A stretch of DNA of 64,000 nucleotides. Origin: Kordiimonas aestuarii (GTDB lineage Bacteria > Pseudomonadota > Alphaproteobacteria > Sphingomonadales > Kordiimonadaceae). Every line of letters begins with the position of its first letter. Within the stretch, counting starts at the first letter, position 1. Location of the stretch: contig NZ_JAOBPP010000018.1 in the NCBI RefSeq assembly GCF_025574465.1, positions 231,473-295,472 of the forward strand. The letters run 5' to 3'. A program made the position numbers and the translations under genes. Below, piece by piece: positions 45,340-55,425 of the stretch. The notes under the pieces were generated by a model. That model searched no databases and was not told where the DNA came from. It saw nothing but the letters and a program-made list of their open reading frames with translations.

Positions 45340-45945
45340 TTATGCGCGGTAAAGCCACGGGGTTTGGGTCTTCTGTTTGCCTTCAAAGCCTGCAATGGCA
45401 GTCTTGGCGGTCAAGGTCTGGCCAATTTCGTCCAGCCCCTTCATCAGCATCTCTTTGTGCTCGCCATTGAAGTCAAATTCATAACGCGCATTACCGCAGG
45501 TCACCGTCTGGTCGCCAAGGTCGACATTGATGACATGCCCGGCCTCCGCCGCCAGCACAAGCGCATCCACCGCATCCTGTGACAGTTCAACGGTCAGGAT
45601 ACCGTTTTTTATGCAGTTGCCAGCAAAAATATCGGCAAAACTGGGGGCGATGATGCAGCGATAACCAAGGTCGGCAATGGCCCAGGGCGCGTGTTCGCGG
45701 CTTGACCCACAGCCAAAGTTGTCACCCGCGATCAGAATCTTCGCGCCCTTATACCGCTCTCCATCAAACACATTGTCTTTGATGCGGTTCCCGTCAGCAT
45801 CAAAACGGATACTTTCGAACGCGTGCTGGCCAAAGCCTGTGCGTTTGATCGACTTCAGGTGTTTGGCCGGGATGATGATATCCGTGTCGATATTCGAGCG
45901 TGGGAACGGTGTGGCGATTGAGCTGATTTCAGTGAACTTTTCCAT
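45340..45945 (-). CDS. leuD: 3-Isopropylmalate dehydratase small subunit
   Basis: The 201-residue subunit carries the aconitase swivel domain with [15 protein letters not shown] and the signature [17 protein letters not shown]. It pairs with LeuC to isomerise 2- to 3-isopropylmalate. It follows leuC by 15 bp. Confidence 0.97.
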   Translation of the reverse strand: MEKFTEISSIATPFPRSNIDTDIIIPAKHLKSIKRTGFGQHAFESIRFDADGNRIKDNVFDGERYKGAKILIAGDNFGCGSSREHAPWAIADLGYRCIIAPSFADIFAGNCIKNGILTVELSQDAVDALVLAAEAGHVINVDLGDQTVTCGNARYEFDFNGEHKEMLMKGLDEIGQTLTAKTAIAGFEGKQKTQTPWLYRA

Positions 45946-45960
45946 CGTCTCTCTCCCGCC

Positions 45961-47361
45961 TTAAAAATCACGCACGTCAACAAAATGGCCGGCAATGGCC
46001 GCTGCCGCCGCCATCGCGGGGCTGACAAGATGAGTACGGGCACCCGGCCCCTGCCTGCTGACAAAGTTGCGGTTGCTCGTGCTTGCAACATGCTCGCCCG
46101 GCCCCGCTTTATCGGGGTTCATCGCAAGGCACATGGAGCAACCGGGCTCTCGCCACTGAAAGCCCGCATCAGTGAATACCTTGTCAAGGCCTTCCTGCTC
46201 TGCCAACTCCTTCACCAGGCCAGAACCCGGCACAATCATCGCCTCGATAATATGGCCGGCGACCTTGCGGCCCTTGATAACCGCCGCCGCTTCGCGCAGG
46301 TCTTCAATCCGGCTATTGGTGCAGGAGCCAACAAACACACGGTCCACCTTGATATCGGTGATCGCGGTGCCTTCCTTAAGGCCCATATATTCAAGTGCCT
46401 TGACGACACCTTCCTGCTTGGACCGATCCTTGAAGCTGGCGATAAGCGGAATGGAGCCCGTCACTGGCGCCACGTCTTCAGGGCTGGTGCCCCACGTCAC
46501 AAGCGGCACGATCTGGCTGCCGTTGATCACGACCTCGCGGTCGAACTTCGCGCCCTCGTCCGAACGCAACGATTTCCAATAAGAAACCGCAGCTTCCCAC
46601 TGGCCTGTTTTTGGCGCATAAGGGCGGCCCCTGAGATAGTCGAATGTTTTGTCGTCCGGCGCCACAAGGCCTGCACGCGCGCCTGCTTCGATGGACATAT
46701 TGCAAAGAGTCATACGCCCTTCCATCGATAGGCCTGCAATCACTGGCCCGTCATACTCAATCACATGGCCCGTACCACCAGCCGTGCCTATCTCGCCGAT
46801 AATAGCCAGCGCAACATCTTTTGCAGAGCAACCCAGCGGCAATTCACCAGTAACCGTCACCCGCATGTTCTTTGCTTTTTTGAGGATCAGCGTCTGCGTG
46901 GCCAGCACATGCTCAACCTCGCTGGTACCGATACCAAACGCCAGCGCGCCAAAGGCACCATGGGTAGAAGTATGGCTGTCACCACACACAAGGGTTACAC
47001 CCGGCTGCGTGAAGCCCTGTTCAGGTCCAACCACATGCACGATACCCTGCCGGACATCATCCATGGGAATATAATCAAGGCCAAATTCCCTGGCGTTATC
47101 CTCAAGCGCCGCCAGCTGTGCCGTGGACATCGGGTCCGGGTTCGGCTTGTTGCGGTCCTTGGTCGGCACATTATGGTCCGGCACGGCAATGATGCTGTCA
47201 GGCCGACGGATAGTGCGACCCGACGCGCGCAGGCCGTCAAACGCCTGTGGGGAGGTTACTTCATGCACAAGATGACGATCGATATATAGTAGGGCAACAT
47301 TGTCGCTTCTTTGTTCGACAACATGACCTTCCCATATCTTATCGTACATCGTCTTCGGCAT
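45961..47361 (-). CDS. leuC: 3-Isopropylmalate dehydratase large subunit
   Basis: The 466-residue subunit has the 4Fe-4S cysteines in [14 protein letters not shown] and [11 protein letters not shown] plus the usual [19 protein letters not shown]. First gene of leuCDB-asd on the minus strand. A terminator at 47462-47503 separates it from the upstream ribosomal operon, so a promoter should lie at about 47362-47460, although none is clear. leuA is not in this window. Confidence 0.97.
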   Translation of the reverse strand: MPKTMYDKIWEGHVVEQRSDNVALLYIDRHLVHEVTSPQAFDGLRASGRTIRRPDSIIAVPDHNVPTKDRNKPNPDPMSTAQLAALEDNAREFGLDYIPMDDVRQGIVHVVGPEQGFTQPGVTLVCGDSHTSTHGAFGALAFGIGTSEVEHVLATQTLILKKAKNMRVTVTGELPLGCSAKDVALAIIGEIGTAGGTGHVIEYDGPVIAGLSMEGRMTLCNMSIEAGARAGLVAPDDKTFDYLRGRPYAPKTGQWEAAVSYWKSLRSDEGAKFDREVVINGSQIVPLVTWGTSPEDVAPVTGSIPLIASFKDRSKQEGVVKALEYMGLKEGTAITDIKVDRVFVGSCTNSRIEDLREAAAVIKGRKVAGHIIEAMIVPGSGLVKELAEQEGLDKVFTDAGFQWREPGCSMCLAMNPDKAGPGEHVASTSNRNFVSRQGPGARTHLVSPAMAAAAAIAGHFVDVRDF

Positions 47362-47456
47362 TTTCAGCTCCGCTTCATCGTTTGCCTGTGCGCCATCAGC
47401 GCGTGAGGGTGTTTTCCTTTATCATGCTCGCACTAGAGCACGGCTTGTGTTTCAGC

Positions 47457-47503
47457 CAAAAAGAAAAACGGGGGCAGGATCTGTGACCCGCCCCCGTTCT
47501 TTA
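47457..47503 (-). terminator. Terminator of the ffh-rpsP-rimM-trmD-rplS operon
   Basis: ACGGGGGC (minus copy of 47490-47497) pairs with GCCCCCGT (47469-47476) and is followed on the minus strand by TTTTTCTTTTT. Confidence 0.88.
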
Positions 47504-47559
47504 TAGTCACCCTCGGCATTACGCAAGAAATAAAAAGCTTCTCGCCGAAGTGTGTAATT

Positions 47560-47940
47560 TTATTTCGCGTCGTTTTTGCGGAAATCGCGCTTTTCGACAA
47601 TCCGAGCAGACTTACCGCGACGGCCACGGAGATAGTACAGCTTGGCGCGGCGTACTTTACCACGGCGAACAACGGTGATCGCGTCTACGGTTGGGCCGTA
47701 AAGCGGGAATACACGCTCAACGCCTTCACCATAGGAGATTTTGCGAACGGTGAAGTTGGAGCTGATGCCTTTGTTGGCGCGTGCAATGCAAACACCTTCG
47801 AAAGCCTGGATACGCTCGCGCTCACCCTCAACGACTTTCACATCAACACGCAGCGTGTCACCAGCGCCAAACTCAGGGATGGTTTTACCTTCCGTGAGGC
47901 CAGCAATTTTCTCTTGCTCGAGCTTTTGAATGATATTCAT
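47560..47940 (-). CDS. rplS: 50S ribosomal protein L19
   Basis: The 126-residue protein has the L19 core [21 protein letters not shown] split over its first 60 residues, and [15 protein letters not shown] plus [18 protein letters not shown] near the end. It sits at the 30S-50S interface. ATG 47940 is 4 bp after the trmD stop; the upstream frame to 47973 is not conserved. Confidence 0.97.
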   Translation of the reverse strand: MNIIQKLEQEKIAGLTEGKTIPEFGAGDTLRVDVKVVEGERERIQAFEGVCIARANKGISSNFTVRKISYGEGVERVFPLYGPTVDAITVVRRGKVRRAKLYYLRGRRGKSARIVEKRDFRKNDAK

Positions 47941-47944
47941 CGGT

Positions 47945-48664
47945 CTATACCTTTTTTTCTTTTCCCCGCACATAGGTCGACCAGAGGTCCGGCCGGCGTA
48001 TACGGGTTAACTCTTCTGCTTTTTCGCGTCGCCACTGGGCGATACGGCCATGGTGCCCACTTGTGAGCACCTCGGGAATTTCCCGACCTTCCCAGACCTG
48101 AGGTCTGGTGTATTGAGGGTACTCCAGGAGCCCACTCTCAAAACTCTCTTCATCCAGCGTGGCAGCCGCGCCCATAATACCGGGCAAAAGGCGCACAACC
48201 GCATCCAACATAACGAGGGCTGCCGGCTCTCCACCTGAGAGTACAAAATCACCCACGCTTATCTCTTCAACACCGCGTGCCTCAAGCACACGTTCGTCAA
48301 CACCTTCAAACCGACCGCACAGGATGGTCACACCACCTGCGTCCTGCCACCTGTGAGCCTCGGCCTGGTCAAAGCGCTTGCCGCGCGGGCTCATATAAAC
48401 AAGTGGCCATTCCGGCTTCGCACTTTCGCGCGCGGCGTCAATCGCCCCACCTAGAATGTCGGCCCGAAGCACCATCCCCGGGCCACCGCCAGCAGGGGTA
48501 TCGTCAACGGAGCGGTGCTTATCGCTCGAAAAATCTCGAATGTCCAGCGTTTTCAGTGCCCAGCGGCCTTCTTCAAGGCCTTTCCCTGCAAGCGAACCAC
48601 CAAGGCAACCCGGGAACATATCCGGGAACAGCGTCAGGACCTGCGCGGTGAAGAACGGATTCAT
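47945..48664 (-). CDS. trmD: tRNA (guanine37-N1)-methyltransferase
   Basis: The 239-residue SPOUT enzyme has [15 protein letters not shown], the knot segment [22 protein letters not shown] and the C-terminal [15 protein letters not shown] region. It methylates G37 next to the anticodon. Its start overlaps the rimM stop by 4 bp. Confidence 0.97.
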   Translation of the reverse strand: MNPFFTAQVLTLFPDMFPGCLGGSLAGKGLEEGRWALKTLDIRDFSSDKHRSVDDTPAGGGPGMVLRADILGGAIDAARESAKPEWPLVYMSPRGKRFDQAEAHRWQDAGGVTILCGRFEGVDERVLEARGVEEISVGDFVLSGGEPAALVMLDAVVRLLPGIMGAAATLDEESFESGLLEYPQYTRPQVWEGREIPEVLTSGHHGRIAQWRREKAEELTRIRRPDLWSTYVRGKEKKV

Positions 48665-49266
48665 TTTACCGCCTCACCCGCTGTGTCATCCTCATCGCGT
48701 TCACTCACATGGATTGATACCCAGTCGTCAAACGCAATGGTCAGCGTGCCGCCCGCAATATCCACCACCGGCACAAAGGCCTTACGGAAAGGAATGAAGG
48801 CAAATCGGCCAAGGCCCGGTAACGGCTTATCAAGCACCAGTTCAACAAGGTCTTCCGCGCCAAAATTCTCGACGGCGCGCACAAAACCGACACGGGTGCC
48901 ACTTTTATCCAGCGCATCAAGGCCGATAAGGTCGGCGAGGTAAAACTCGTCCTCATCCTCCGCGGCAAACACATCACGGGCAACGTAAAGTCCCGTGCCT
49001 TTAAGTGCCTGTGCATCCTCACGGTTTTTCACACTGTCAAGGCGAGCGATAAAACCTTCCTTGTCTTCGCGCAACCGCTTGAGTTTGATCACAGGCCCAT
49101 TCGCCCCTTTGTGCAGGGACGCAAACGCAAAAATGGCCTCTGGATCTTCGGTGAAGGATTTCACGCGCACGTCGCCGCGAACGCCATGGGCGCCCGCAAG
49201 AGCGCCCACGCAAATCCAGCCATCTTCGACACCGCGCTGGCGTCGTTCTGAAGACCCGTTGGCCAT
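48661..49266 (-). CDS. rimM: 16S rRNA processing protein RimM
   Basis: The 201-residue protein has the N-terminal RimM barrel ([20 protein letters not shown]) and the PRC-barrel domain ([24 protein letters not shown] [15 protein letters not shown]). It assists 30S head maturation with S19. A tail rich in Asp/Glu follows. It lies 57 bp after rpsP, across a hairpin. Confidence 0.95.
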   Translation of the reverse strand: MANGSSERRQRGVEDGWICVGALAGAHGVRGDVRVKSFTEDPEAIFAFASLHKGANGPVIKLKRLREDKEGFIARLDSVKNREDAQALKGTGLYVARDVFAAEDEDEFYLADLIGLDALDKSGTRVGFVRAVENFGAEDLVELVLDKPLPGLGRFAFIPFRKAFVPVVDIAGGTLTIAFDDWVSIHVSERDEDDTAGEAVK

Positions 49267-49284
49267 TTTGAAATCACCTTAAGT

Positions 49285-49308
49285 TTGCCCGGCACATACG
49301 CCGGGCAA
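49285..49308 (-). repeat. Intercistronic hairpin between rpsP and rimM
   Basis: TTGCCCGGC and GCCGGGCAA are perfect 9-bp arms around a 6-nt loop, with no T-run. It may tune the relative expression of abundant ribosomal protein S16 and scarce RimM/TrmD. Confidence 0.7.
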
Positions 49309-49323
49309 TACTGAAGTCTGTGA

Positions 49324-49758
49324 TTATTCAGCAGCAGCTTCTTCAGCTGGCGCTTCTTCAGCCGGGGCGGCCGCCGCAGCCTTCGCCGCTTCTTCAGCTT
49401 CCTTGGCAGCTTCCGCAGCAGCTTCAGCTTTTGCTTTTTTCTCTTCGATCAGGTCGAGAGCTTTCTGGCCTGGCTTACCTTTGTTCGGGTTGTTGCGGGT
49501 TTTGCCCTCAACGATGCCAGCCGCTTCGAGGAAGCGAGCTATACGATCAGAAGGCTTCGCGCCTTCACCAAGCCAATGCTTCACACGGTCAGTGTCGAAG
49601 CTCACCCGGTTTTCGTCGTCTTTCTCGAGCATCGGGTTGTAGTGACCGATTTTCTCGATGAACTTACCATCACGGCGTGCGCGTGTATCCGCAACAACGA
49701 TGCGGTAGTAAGGACGTTTCTTGGCGCCACCACGGGCGAGACGAATTGCAACAGCCAT
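49324..49758 (-). CDS. rpsP: 30S ribosomal protein S16
   Basis: The 144-residue protein starts [20 protein letters not shown], the S16 signature, with the second motif [11 protein letters not shown]. The core ends near residue 85 and is followed by an Ala/Glu/Lys-rich extension of about 55 residues, typical of alphaproteobacterial S16 but unstructured. It follows ffh by 94 bp. Confidence 0.97.
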   Translation of the reverse strand: MAVAIRLARGGAKKRPYYRIVVADTRARRDGKFIEKIGHYNPMLEKDDENRVSFDTDRVKHWLGEGAKPSDRIARFLEAAGIVEGKTRNNPNKGKPGQKALDLIEEKKAKAEAAAEAAKEAEEAAKAAAAAPAEEAPAEEAAAE

Positions 49759-49852
49759 TTTATTTTCCTTTCAGATGTCCGATGCCTCGCGGGCCTTGCC
49801 GGACGTATTCTCAAGTTTTCAAAACAATTCCAGTGAGAGGTTGGCTAACCGC

Positions 49853-51235
49853 TCACGAGAACAACTTGTCGAAGCCCGGCGGCAAGCCACCCGGCATTCC
49901 TCCCATACCTGGCATTCCGGGCATGCCGCCCTTCTTGCCCATGCGGGACATCTTTTTCATCATCTTCGCCATCTGCATATGCATCTTGAGAAGCTTGTTG
50001 ACCTCAGGCACGCTGGTACCCGAACCGGCAGCAACACGCTTCTTGCGCGATGCGTTCAGCACCTGCGGTTTTTTACGCTCCTGCGGGGTCATTGATGAAA
50101 TGATCGCTTCCTGACGCTTGAAGACCTTGTCGTCAACACCGGCATTCATGGCACCCTTGAGCTTGCCCATACCCGGCAACATGCCCAGCACACCCTTCAT
50201 GCCGCCCATCTTGGACATCTGCTGCAACTGCGTGCGCAGGTCATCAAGGTCGAATTCGCCTTTGGCCATTTTCTTGGCCATTTTTTCAGCGTCTTCTTTT
50301 TCAATCGTCTCTGCCGCTTTCTCAACCAGGCTGACAACGTCACCCATGCCAAGGATACGGCTGGCGACACGCTCGGGATGGAAATCCTCAAGCGCGTCCA
50401 TTTTCTCGCCCGTACCCGCAAGCTTGATCGGCTTGCCGGTCACGGCACGCATGGAAAGCGCGGCACCACCACGGCCGTCACCGTCCATACGGGTCAGCGC
50501 CACGCCGGTGATCCCGACCTGCGCATCAAATTCTTTTGCCACGTTAACGGCGTCCTGCCCTGTCAGGCTGTCCGCCACCAGCAGCGTCTCGGTCGGCATC
50601 GTTGCGTTGCGCACGGCCACAACCTCGGCCATCAGCGCCTGGTCGACATGCAGGCGGCCTGCGGTATCAAGCATGACAACGTCAAAGCCCTGCAGCTTCG
50701 CAGCGTCAAGCGCGCGGCGTGCGATGTCCACCGGCATCTGACCCGCGACAATCGGCAAGGTTTTCACGCCGATCTGTTCACCCAGTATCTTGAGCTGCTC
50801 TTGCGCGGCCGGGCGGCGCACGTCAAGCGATGCCATCAGGACCTTCTTGCGGTCCTTCTCATTAAGGCGCTTCGCGATCTTGGCGGTTGTCGTGGTTTTA
50901 CCCGAGCCCTGCAGACCCACCATCATGACAACAACCGGCGGCACGCCAATCAGGTTCAGCCCCGTGCTTTCAGCACCCAGCATTGCAACCAGTTCGTCAT
51001 TGACGATCTTGATCACTTGCTGGCCGGGCGTCACCGACTTCAGCACGTCGTGGCCAACGGCTTTGGTTTTTACTTTTGCGATGAAATCTTTGACAACCGG
51101 CAGCGCGACATCGGCCTCAAGCAGCGCGATGCGCACTTCGCGCAGCGCTTCGGTGACATCCGATTCCTTGAGCGCACCACGGCGCTTCAAACCATCGAGA
51201 ATACCACTGAGCCGATCGGACAAGCTGTCAAACAT
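49853..51235 (-). CDS. ffh: Signal recognition particle protein Ffh
   Basis: The 460-residue GTPase has the N domain (MFDSLSDRLSGILDGLKRRG), the G domain with P-loop GLQGSGKTTTTAKIA, DTAGRLHVDQALM and TRMDGDGRGGAALSM. The Met-rich M domain ends in an MGKKGGMPGMPGMGG-type tail. With 4.5S RNA it delivers nascent membrane proteins to FtsY, encoded at 62053. ATG 51235 is the family start; the upstream frame to 51352 is the leader region. Confidence 0.97.
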   Translation of the reverse strand: MFDSLSDRLSGILDGLKRRGALKESDVTEALREVRIALLEADVALPVVKDFIAKVKTKAVGHDVLKSVTPGQQVIKIVNDELVAMLGAESTGLNLIGVPPVVVMMVGLQGSGKTTTTAKIAKRLNEKDRKKVLMASLDVRRPAAQEQLKILGEQIGVKTLPIVAGQMPVDIARRALDAAKLQGFDVVMLDTAGRLHVDQALMAEVVAVRNATMPTETLLVADSLTGQDAVNVAKEFDAQVGITGVALTRMDGDGRGGAALSMRAVTGKPIKLAGTGEKMDALEDFHPERVASRILGMGDVVSLVEKAAETIEKEDAEKMAKKMAKGEFDLDDLRTQLQQMSKMGGMKGVLGMLPGMGKLKGAMNAGVDDKVFKRQEAIISSMTPQERKKPQVLNASRKKRVAAGSGTSVPEVNKLLKMHMQMAKMMKKMSRMGKKGGMPGMPGMGGMPGGLPPGFDKLFS

Positions 51236-51303
51236 ACGCAAAATCGCCTTGCATCTTGTACATAATTCCAAAACTTTCCAAAGACTTAGCCAAACCATAA
51301 TGG

Positions 51304-51332
51304 CACCAGTGGGCGAAACTCGCTGACTGGTG
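51304..51332 (-). repeat. Imperfect hairpin in the ffh leader
   Basis: Nested complementary arms CACCAGT/ACTGGTG and GCGA/TCGC surround an AAC loop, with a GG/TG mismatch bulge between them. It lies 69 bp before the ffh ATG. It may be a leader structure or operator; no T-run follows. Confidence 0.5.
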
Positions 51333-51447
51333 GGCATCTCAGGGCGGACCATTGAAGACGCGTCTTATGTCTGTCATTCCTATTGGAAAGCGTGGCTTAT
51401 GTAGGAAGAAGCAGGCGGAGAGTCAAGCAAAACAAGGCGCCGCCGCG

Positions 51448-53238
51448 CTATTCCGCCGCATCCGGCACGCGGTCGCGGAAGAGGGTCATGACCGCCGCCT
51501 CAAACTCCGGGATCTGGATTGGCTTGCCAACCACCATATTCATTCCGACCGCCTGATAGCTTTCGATATCTTCCGCCATCGTGTTGGCGGTAAGCGCGAT
51601 GATCGGCACCGCGCCCCTGTCGCCGCCCGCGGCCCGCACCTCGCGCACAGCTGTCACGCCGTCCTTGACCGGCATACGCACATCCATCAGCACAAGGTCA
51701 TACCGGTCCGCCAGAATGCACTGTAGCGCCTCTTCGCCATTTGACGCCACTATGATCTCCCAGCCGTAGCGCTCCAGCAATTTCACGATCAGCATCTGGT
51801 TAACCTTGTTGTCCTCCGCCAGAAGAACCTTCAGCTTCAGACGCTGCAGCGTCTCAGTGTGGTCCATCACCTTGGGTGTCGGGTCATATTTGCCCTCGGC
51901 TTTTGGCAATGTCACCGCGAAACGGAAGCGCGATCCCACACCCGGCATACTGTCAGCGTCGAGTGTCCCGTCCATCAGCACCGCAAGCTCGCGGCAAATG
52001 GAAAGCCCGAGACCCGCGCCGCCCTGCTTGCGGCGGGCGGAGCTGTCCATCTGCTCAAAACGCTGGAAAAGGCGAGCGCCTTCCTCTTTGCTGAACCCGA
52101 TGCCCGTATCTTCAACCAGAAGGGTCAGCCGGTACAGGTTGCTGTCGCGCGCGTCGATGCTTGTGGTAATGTCAACGCGACCGTCCTCGGTAAATTTGAT
52201 GGCATTCCCGATCAGGTTCAACAGGATCTGGCCAATGCGCACAGGGTCCCCCACAAGGCGGTAATCCATCGCATCCCCAAAATGGCAAGTCAGCGAGAGC
52301 CCCTTTTCCTCCGCCGCCGAGCGCATCAGCCCCGCGATGTGGCGGACAAGTTCGCCCACTTCAAAAGCCTGGGCCGTCAGCGCAAGCTTACCTTCATCCA
52401 GCCGGGCAAGATCGAGGATATCATTAATCAATGTCAGGAGCGTTTTGGCGCTGACCTGGGCCGCGCCGACAAGTTCGCGCTGCTCGTCGTCAAGGTTTGT
52501 ATGTTCCAGCAGGTTCATGGTGCCCAGCACACCTGTCAGCGGGGTCCTCAACTCATGGCTGGTATTGGCGAGAAAAATGCCCTTGGCCTCATTGGCCCGC
52601 TTGGCCTCGGCCGCGGCCCGCTCGGCTTCCTCAACCTGCCCCATGATTTGCTGGTTCATCAGCTCAAGCTGGTCTGTCTTGGCTTTATCGGTAATCCGCA
52701 ACCGTTCAAGATGGGTCAGTGTCCGGTAACGCTGTGTAAAACACAGAAGACCAAGGAGAAGCCCTGGCACCAGCATGAAGGCAAAATGCGCCGTCTGGTC
52801 ACCGCCAAGCGCAATGAGACACTGTACATAAAGCGCCACAGACAAGGCAGTCAGCGCATAAAATACCATGGGCAGCAAGGTCACAAAACTGAACACCAGA
52901 AGCGCCAGCACGGCATTGGTCATTTGCAGCATGTCGCCGCTCAGCGCGACATGACCGTAAACATTCGCAACCCCCAGCAACCCCGTTGGTACAAAGGCGA
53001 TATGCGACGCCCGTTCAGATATCTTCCCGGCACGCGCGGCATAAAAGGTCAGGAAAGATACAACAGCCGCTGTTGCGGCCAATGCCATCAGTGTCGGCTT
53101 GAGATCAGGTGGCAGCACAAAATAATGTGCCAGAGTAAGGAAGGCATAATAGCACCCGATAACAAGGGTAACGATGGGGAGTTGACGCAAATAAAGCCCG
53201 TCAATCGCCCGGCGTATAAGCCGCTGCGTCTCAGCCAT
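51448..53238 (-). CDS. Membrane hybrid sensor kinase with C-terminal receiver
   Basis: The 596-residue form from ATG 53238 has five to six membrane spans in residues 15-180 (VTLVIGCYYAFLTLAHYFVL is the first). A coiled-coil linker follows (ELMNQQIMGQVEEAERAAAE), then HisKA with LANTSHELRTPLTGVLGTMN. HATPase_c shows NLIGNAIKFTEDG, VEDTGIGF and GAGLGLSI. The C-terminal receiver has the acceptor Asp in YDLVLMDVRMPVKDG and the Lys in VVGKPIQIPEF. A TTG at 53304 would add 22 residues. The phosphorelay partner is not adjacent. Signal unknown. Confidence 0.9.
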   Translation of the reverse strand: MAETQRLIRRAIDGLYLRQLPIVTLVIGCYYAFLTLAHYFVLPPDLKPTLMALAATAAVVSFLTFYAARAGKISERASHIAFVPTGLLGVANVYGHVALSGDMLQMTNAVLALLVFSFVTLLPMVFYALTALSVALYVQCLIALGGDQTAHFAFMLVPGLLLGLLCFTQRYRTLTHLERLRITDKAKTDQLELMNQQIMGQVEEAERAAAEAKRANEAKGIFLANTSHELRTPLTGVLGTMNLLEHTNLDDEQRELVGAAQVSAKTLLTLINDILDLARLDEGKLALTAQAFEVGELVRHIAGLMRSAAEEKGLSLTCHFGDAMDYRLVGDPVRIGQILLNLIGNAIKFTEDGRVDITTSIDARDSNLYRLTLLVEDTGIGFSKEEGARLFQRFEQMDSSARRKQGGAGLGLSICRELAVLMDGTLDADSMPGVGSRFRFAVTLPKAEGKYDPTPKVMDHTETLQRLKLKVLLAEDNKVNQMLIVKLLERYGWEIIVASNGEEALQCILADRYDLVLMDVRMPVKDGVTAVREVRAAGGDRGAVPIIALTANTMAEDIESYQAVGMNMVVGKPIQIPEFEAAVMTLFRDRVPDAAE

Positions 53239-53366
53239 CTCGGCGGGATCGCCGGTTTCATCTGGATGTCGTACCCTAGTCAGGTTTCGCTCGCCCTTCT
53301 CCAATCACTTGAAGCAACTTAAAAGAAAATCTTCTCGCGGTCAGCCTGCAAATGCATTTGTGCGCA

Positions 53367-53400
53367 CAAATAAAAAGGGGCGGCCAAAGCCACCCCTTGC
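53367..53400 (-). terminator. Terminator after the DUF885 gene
   Basis: AAGGGGCGGC (53375-53384) pairs with GCCACCCCTT (53389-53398) with one mismatch around CAAA; on the minus strand TTTTTATTTG follows. Confidence 0.8.
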
Positions 53401-53419
53401 CTGATGGTATATCTCACGC

Positions 53420-55231
53420 TCAGCTTTTGCTGGCGATATAGGCATCCACCTGTTCTTCCAGAATGGTCAGCGGCACCGCGCCGCCCATCAATACGACATC
53501 ATGGAATTCGCGAATGTCAAACTTGTCACCAAGCGCCTGGCGAGCCTTGTCCCGAAGGCGCAGGATCGTCAGCTGGCCGATCTTGTAGCCGCAAGCCTGG
53601 CCCGGCCAAACGATGTAACGCTCAATCTCGGTCACCACATCCGTCATCGCCATACCGGTGTTGTCCGCCATATATTTGATGGCTTCTTCCCGGGTCCAGC
53701 GCTTGGCGTGCATACCGGTGTCCACAACCAGACGAACAGCACGGAACAATTCAGACTGTAGCGCGCCAATCTTGTCCGCGTTGGTTTTCTGGAAACCCAT
53801 TTCCATCGCCACCCGCTCGGCATAAAGCGCCCAGCCTTCCACATAAGCACCATAGCCCGAGAATTTGCGGAACAGTGGTAGATCATCCTGCTCAAGCTGC
53901 AGCGCGATCTGATAGTGGTGGCCCGGCACGGCTTCATGATAGGTCAGCGCGCGCATACCAAACTTCGGTGTGCCCTTGATATCATAGAGGTTGGCATAAA
54001 ACCGGCCCGGACGGCTGCCATCAAAGGCTGGCTGTTCATAATAACCACCCGGCGCACCCTGTTCGATAAAGACCGGCACACGCACAACCTCAACCTGCGC
54101 CTTGGGCGTCCGGTTGAACATGCCGGCAACACCGGCTTCGATCTCCCGCACGAGCGCGGTGTAATCCTCAAGGATCTGCGCACGGCCCTCGTCGGTATCC
54201 GGGTAATAGTGACGGTCTTCCGCCGTGAAATTGTTGATCAGCTCCGCGAACGGAATGGACGTGTCATACCCTTCCGCTTCAAAGAGCGCGAGCATCTCGT
54301 TCTGGATACGCACCACCTCAGATAAACCAAGCGCGTGAATTTCTTCAGCTGTCATCTTGGTTGTCGTGTGATGCTCGAGCTGGGTCTGATAATAGGCCGC
54401 GCCGTCCGGCAGCTTCCACACACCCGCCTCATCGGTCGCGATGTTCTTCAACTGCACGGTATAGTCCAGCAGTTCCGCCCACACCGGAAATACAACTTCG
54501 CGAATGGCAGCTTCTGTCTCATTCAGAATGCGCGTCTTCTCTTCAGCACTGATATCATCAAGCTTGTCGAGGTTGGCTTTCATCGCGGCATAAAACGCGT
54601 TATCCCTCGGATCATCAGTCAGGAAAGGACGCAGTTGGTTCTCGACCTTCTGCAAAATGAACTTTGGCGGGATGATGCCCATTTCTTCCCGCTTCTTGAG
54701 CTGGCCCATAAGCTGCTCATACTGGGTACGAAGCTTGCGAAGGCGCGCATTGTAATAGTCCGCCTCTTGCGCATCGGTAACTGAATGGGTGCCGGTCATG
54801 AAGCTCGCCACACCATTGTGCCAACCGTAAAGCTGCGTCAGCGGGTAATTATAGAACATGAAGCGTTCGTTCTTGATCTCCTGCTCCATCGGATAAGCCA
54901 TCAAGCGCTTGTTGAAGCGCTGGGCTTCCGTGAGATCCTCATCGACGTAGGACATCAGGGTTTCAAAGTTATCCTTGGTGCGTGCCAGTCCTTCCATGTC
55001 TGCTTCAATGGAAATATCATCCAGCTCGCCATTGTGGGACGTGATGCCATACGGCTCCAGCATCCGCAGACTGGACATTGTCTGCGGGCTGCGCAGGCCT
55101 TCCTCAACAATAACCCGGGTTTGAAAATGGTCAAAGCTGAACGGCTTGAACCAAACAAGCTTTGCGAGCCACACCCCGCCCGCTATCACGAGCAGCAGAA
55201 ATGCCAGCCCGACTATTTTTCTGATGGACAT
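53420..55231 (-). CDS. DUF885-family (M32-like) exported metallopeptidase
   Basis: The 603-residue protein has an N-terminal membrane anchor ([21 protein letters not shown]) and a long helical body. The zinc-site motif [14 protein letters not shown], followed by [21 protein letters not shown], is the DUF885 signature. ATG 55231 matches the membrane-anchor start; the frame to 55285 adds nothing. It is likely a periplasm-facing carboxy- or dipeptidase. It has its own terminator. Confidence 0.9.
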   Translation of the reverse strand: MSIRKIVGLAFLLLVIAGGVWLAKLVWFKPFSFDHFQTRVIVEEGLRSPQTMSSLRMLEPYGITSHNGELDDISIEADMEGLARTKDNFETLMSYVDEDLTEAQRFNKRLMAYPMEQEIKNERFMFYNYPLTQLYGWHNGVASFMTGTHSVTDAQEADYYNARLRKLRTQYEQLMGQLKKREEMGIIPPKFILQKVENQLRPFLTDDPRDNAFYAAMKANLDKLDDISAEEKTRILNETEAAIREVVFPVWAELLDYTVQLKNIATDEAGVWKLPDGAAYYQTQLEHHTTTKMTAEEIHALGLSEVVRIQNEMLALFEAEGYDTSIPFAELINNFTAEDRHYYPDTDEGRAQILEDYTALVREIEAGVAGMFNRTPKAQVEVVRVPVFIEQGAPGGYYEQPAFDGSRPGRFYANLYDIKGTPKFGMRALTYHEAVPGHHYQIALQLEQDDLPLFRKFSGYGAYVEGWALYAERVAMEMGFQKTNADKIGALQSELFRAVRLVVDTGMHAKRWTREEAIKYMADNTGMAMTDVVTEIERYIVWPGQACGYKIGQLTILRLRDKARQALGDKFDIREFHDVVLMGGAVPLTILEEQVDAYIASKS

Positions 55232-55425
55232 GAAATCCTCCCTTTTATCTTTGTCACGCAGCATACAAAAGCCAACGGCGCGCACAAGCGAATGTTACGC
55301 CTGTAACGGGTTTGAGCTGAATTGCAGGGCATAAGGTCAAGTTTCCCTTCACACCATCCCGCTTGTTCGTTATCCAAGGAGCAACCAACTGGGGAGACGG
55401 GGATACACATGCGGGGGAGAACACC

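Noticed and set aside
51859..53322. 487-codon plus-strand frame opposite the hybrid kinase
   Set aside because: Antisense shadow of a clear kinase; composition is that of a reverse-strand frame.
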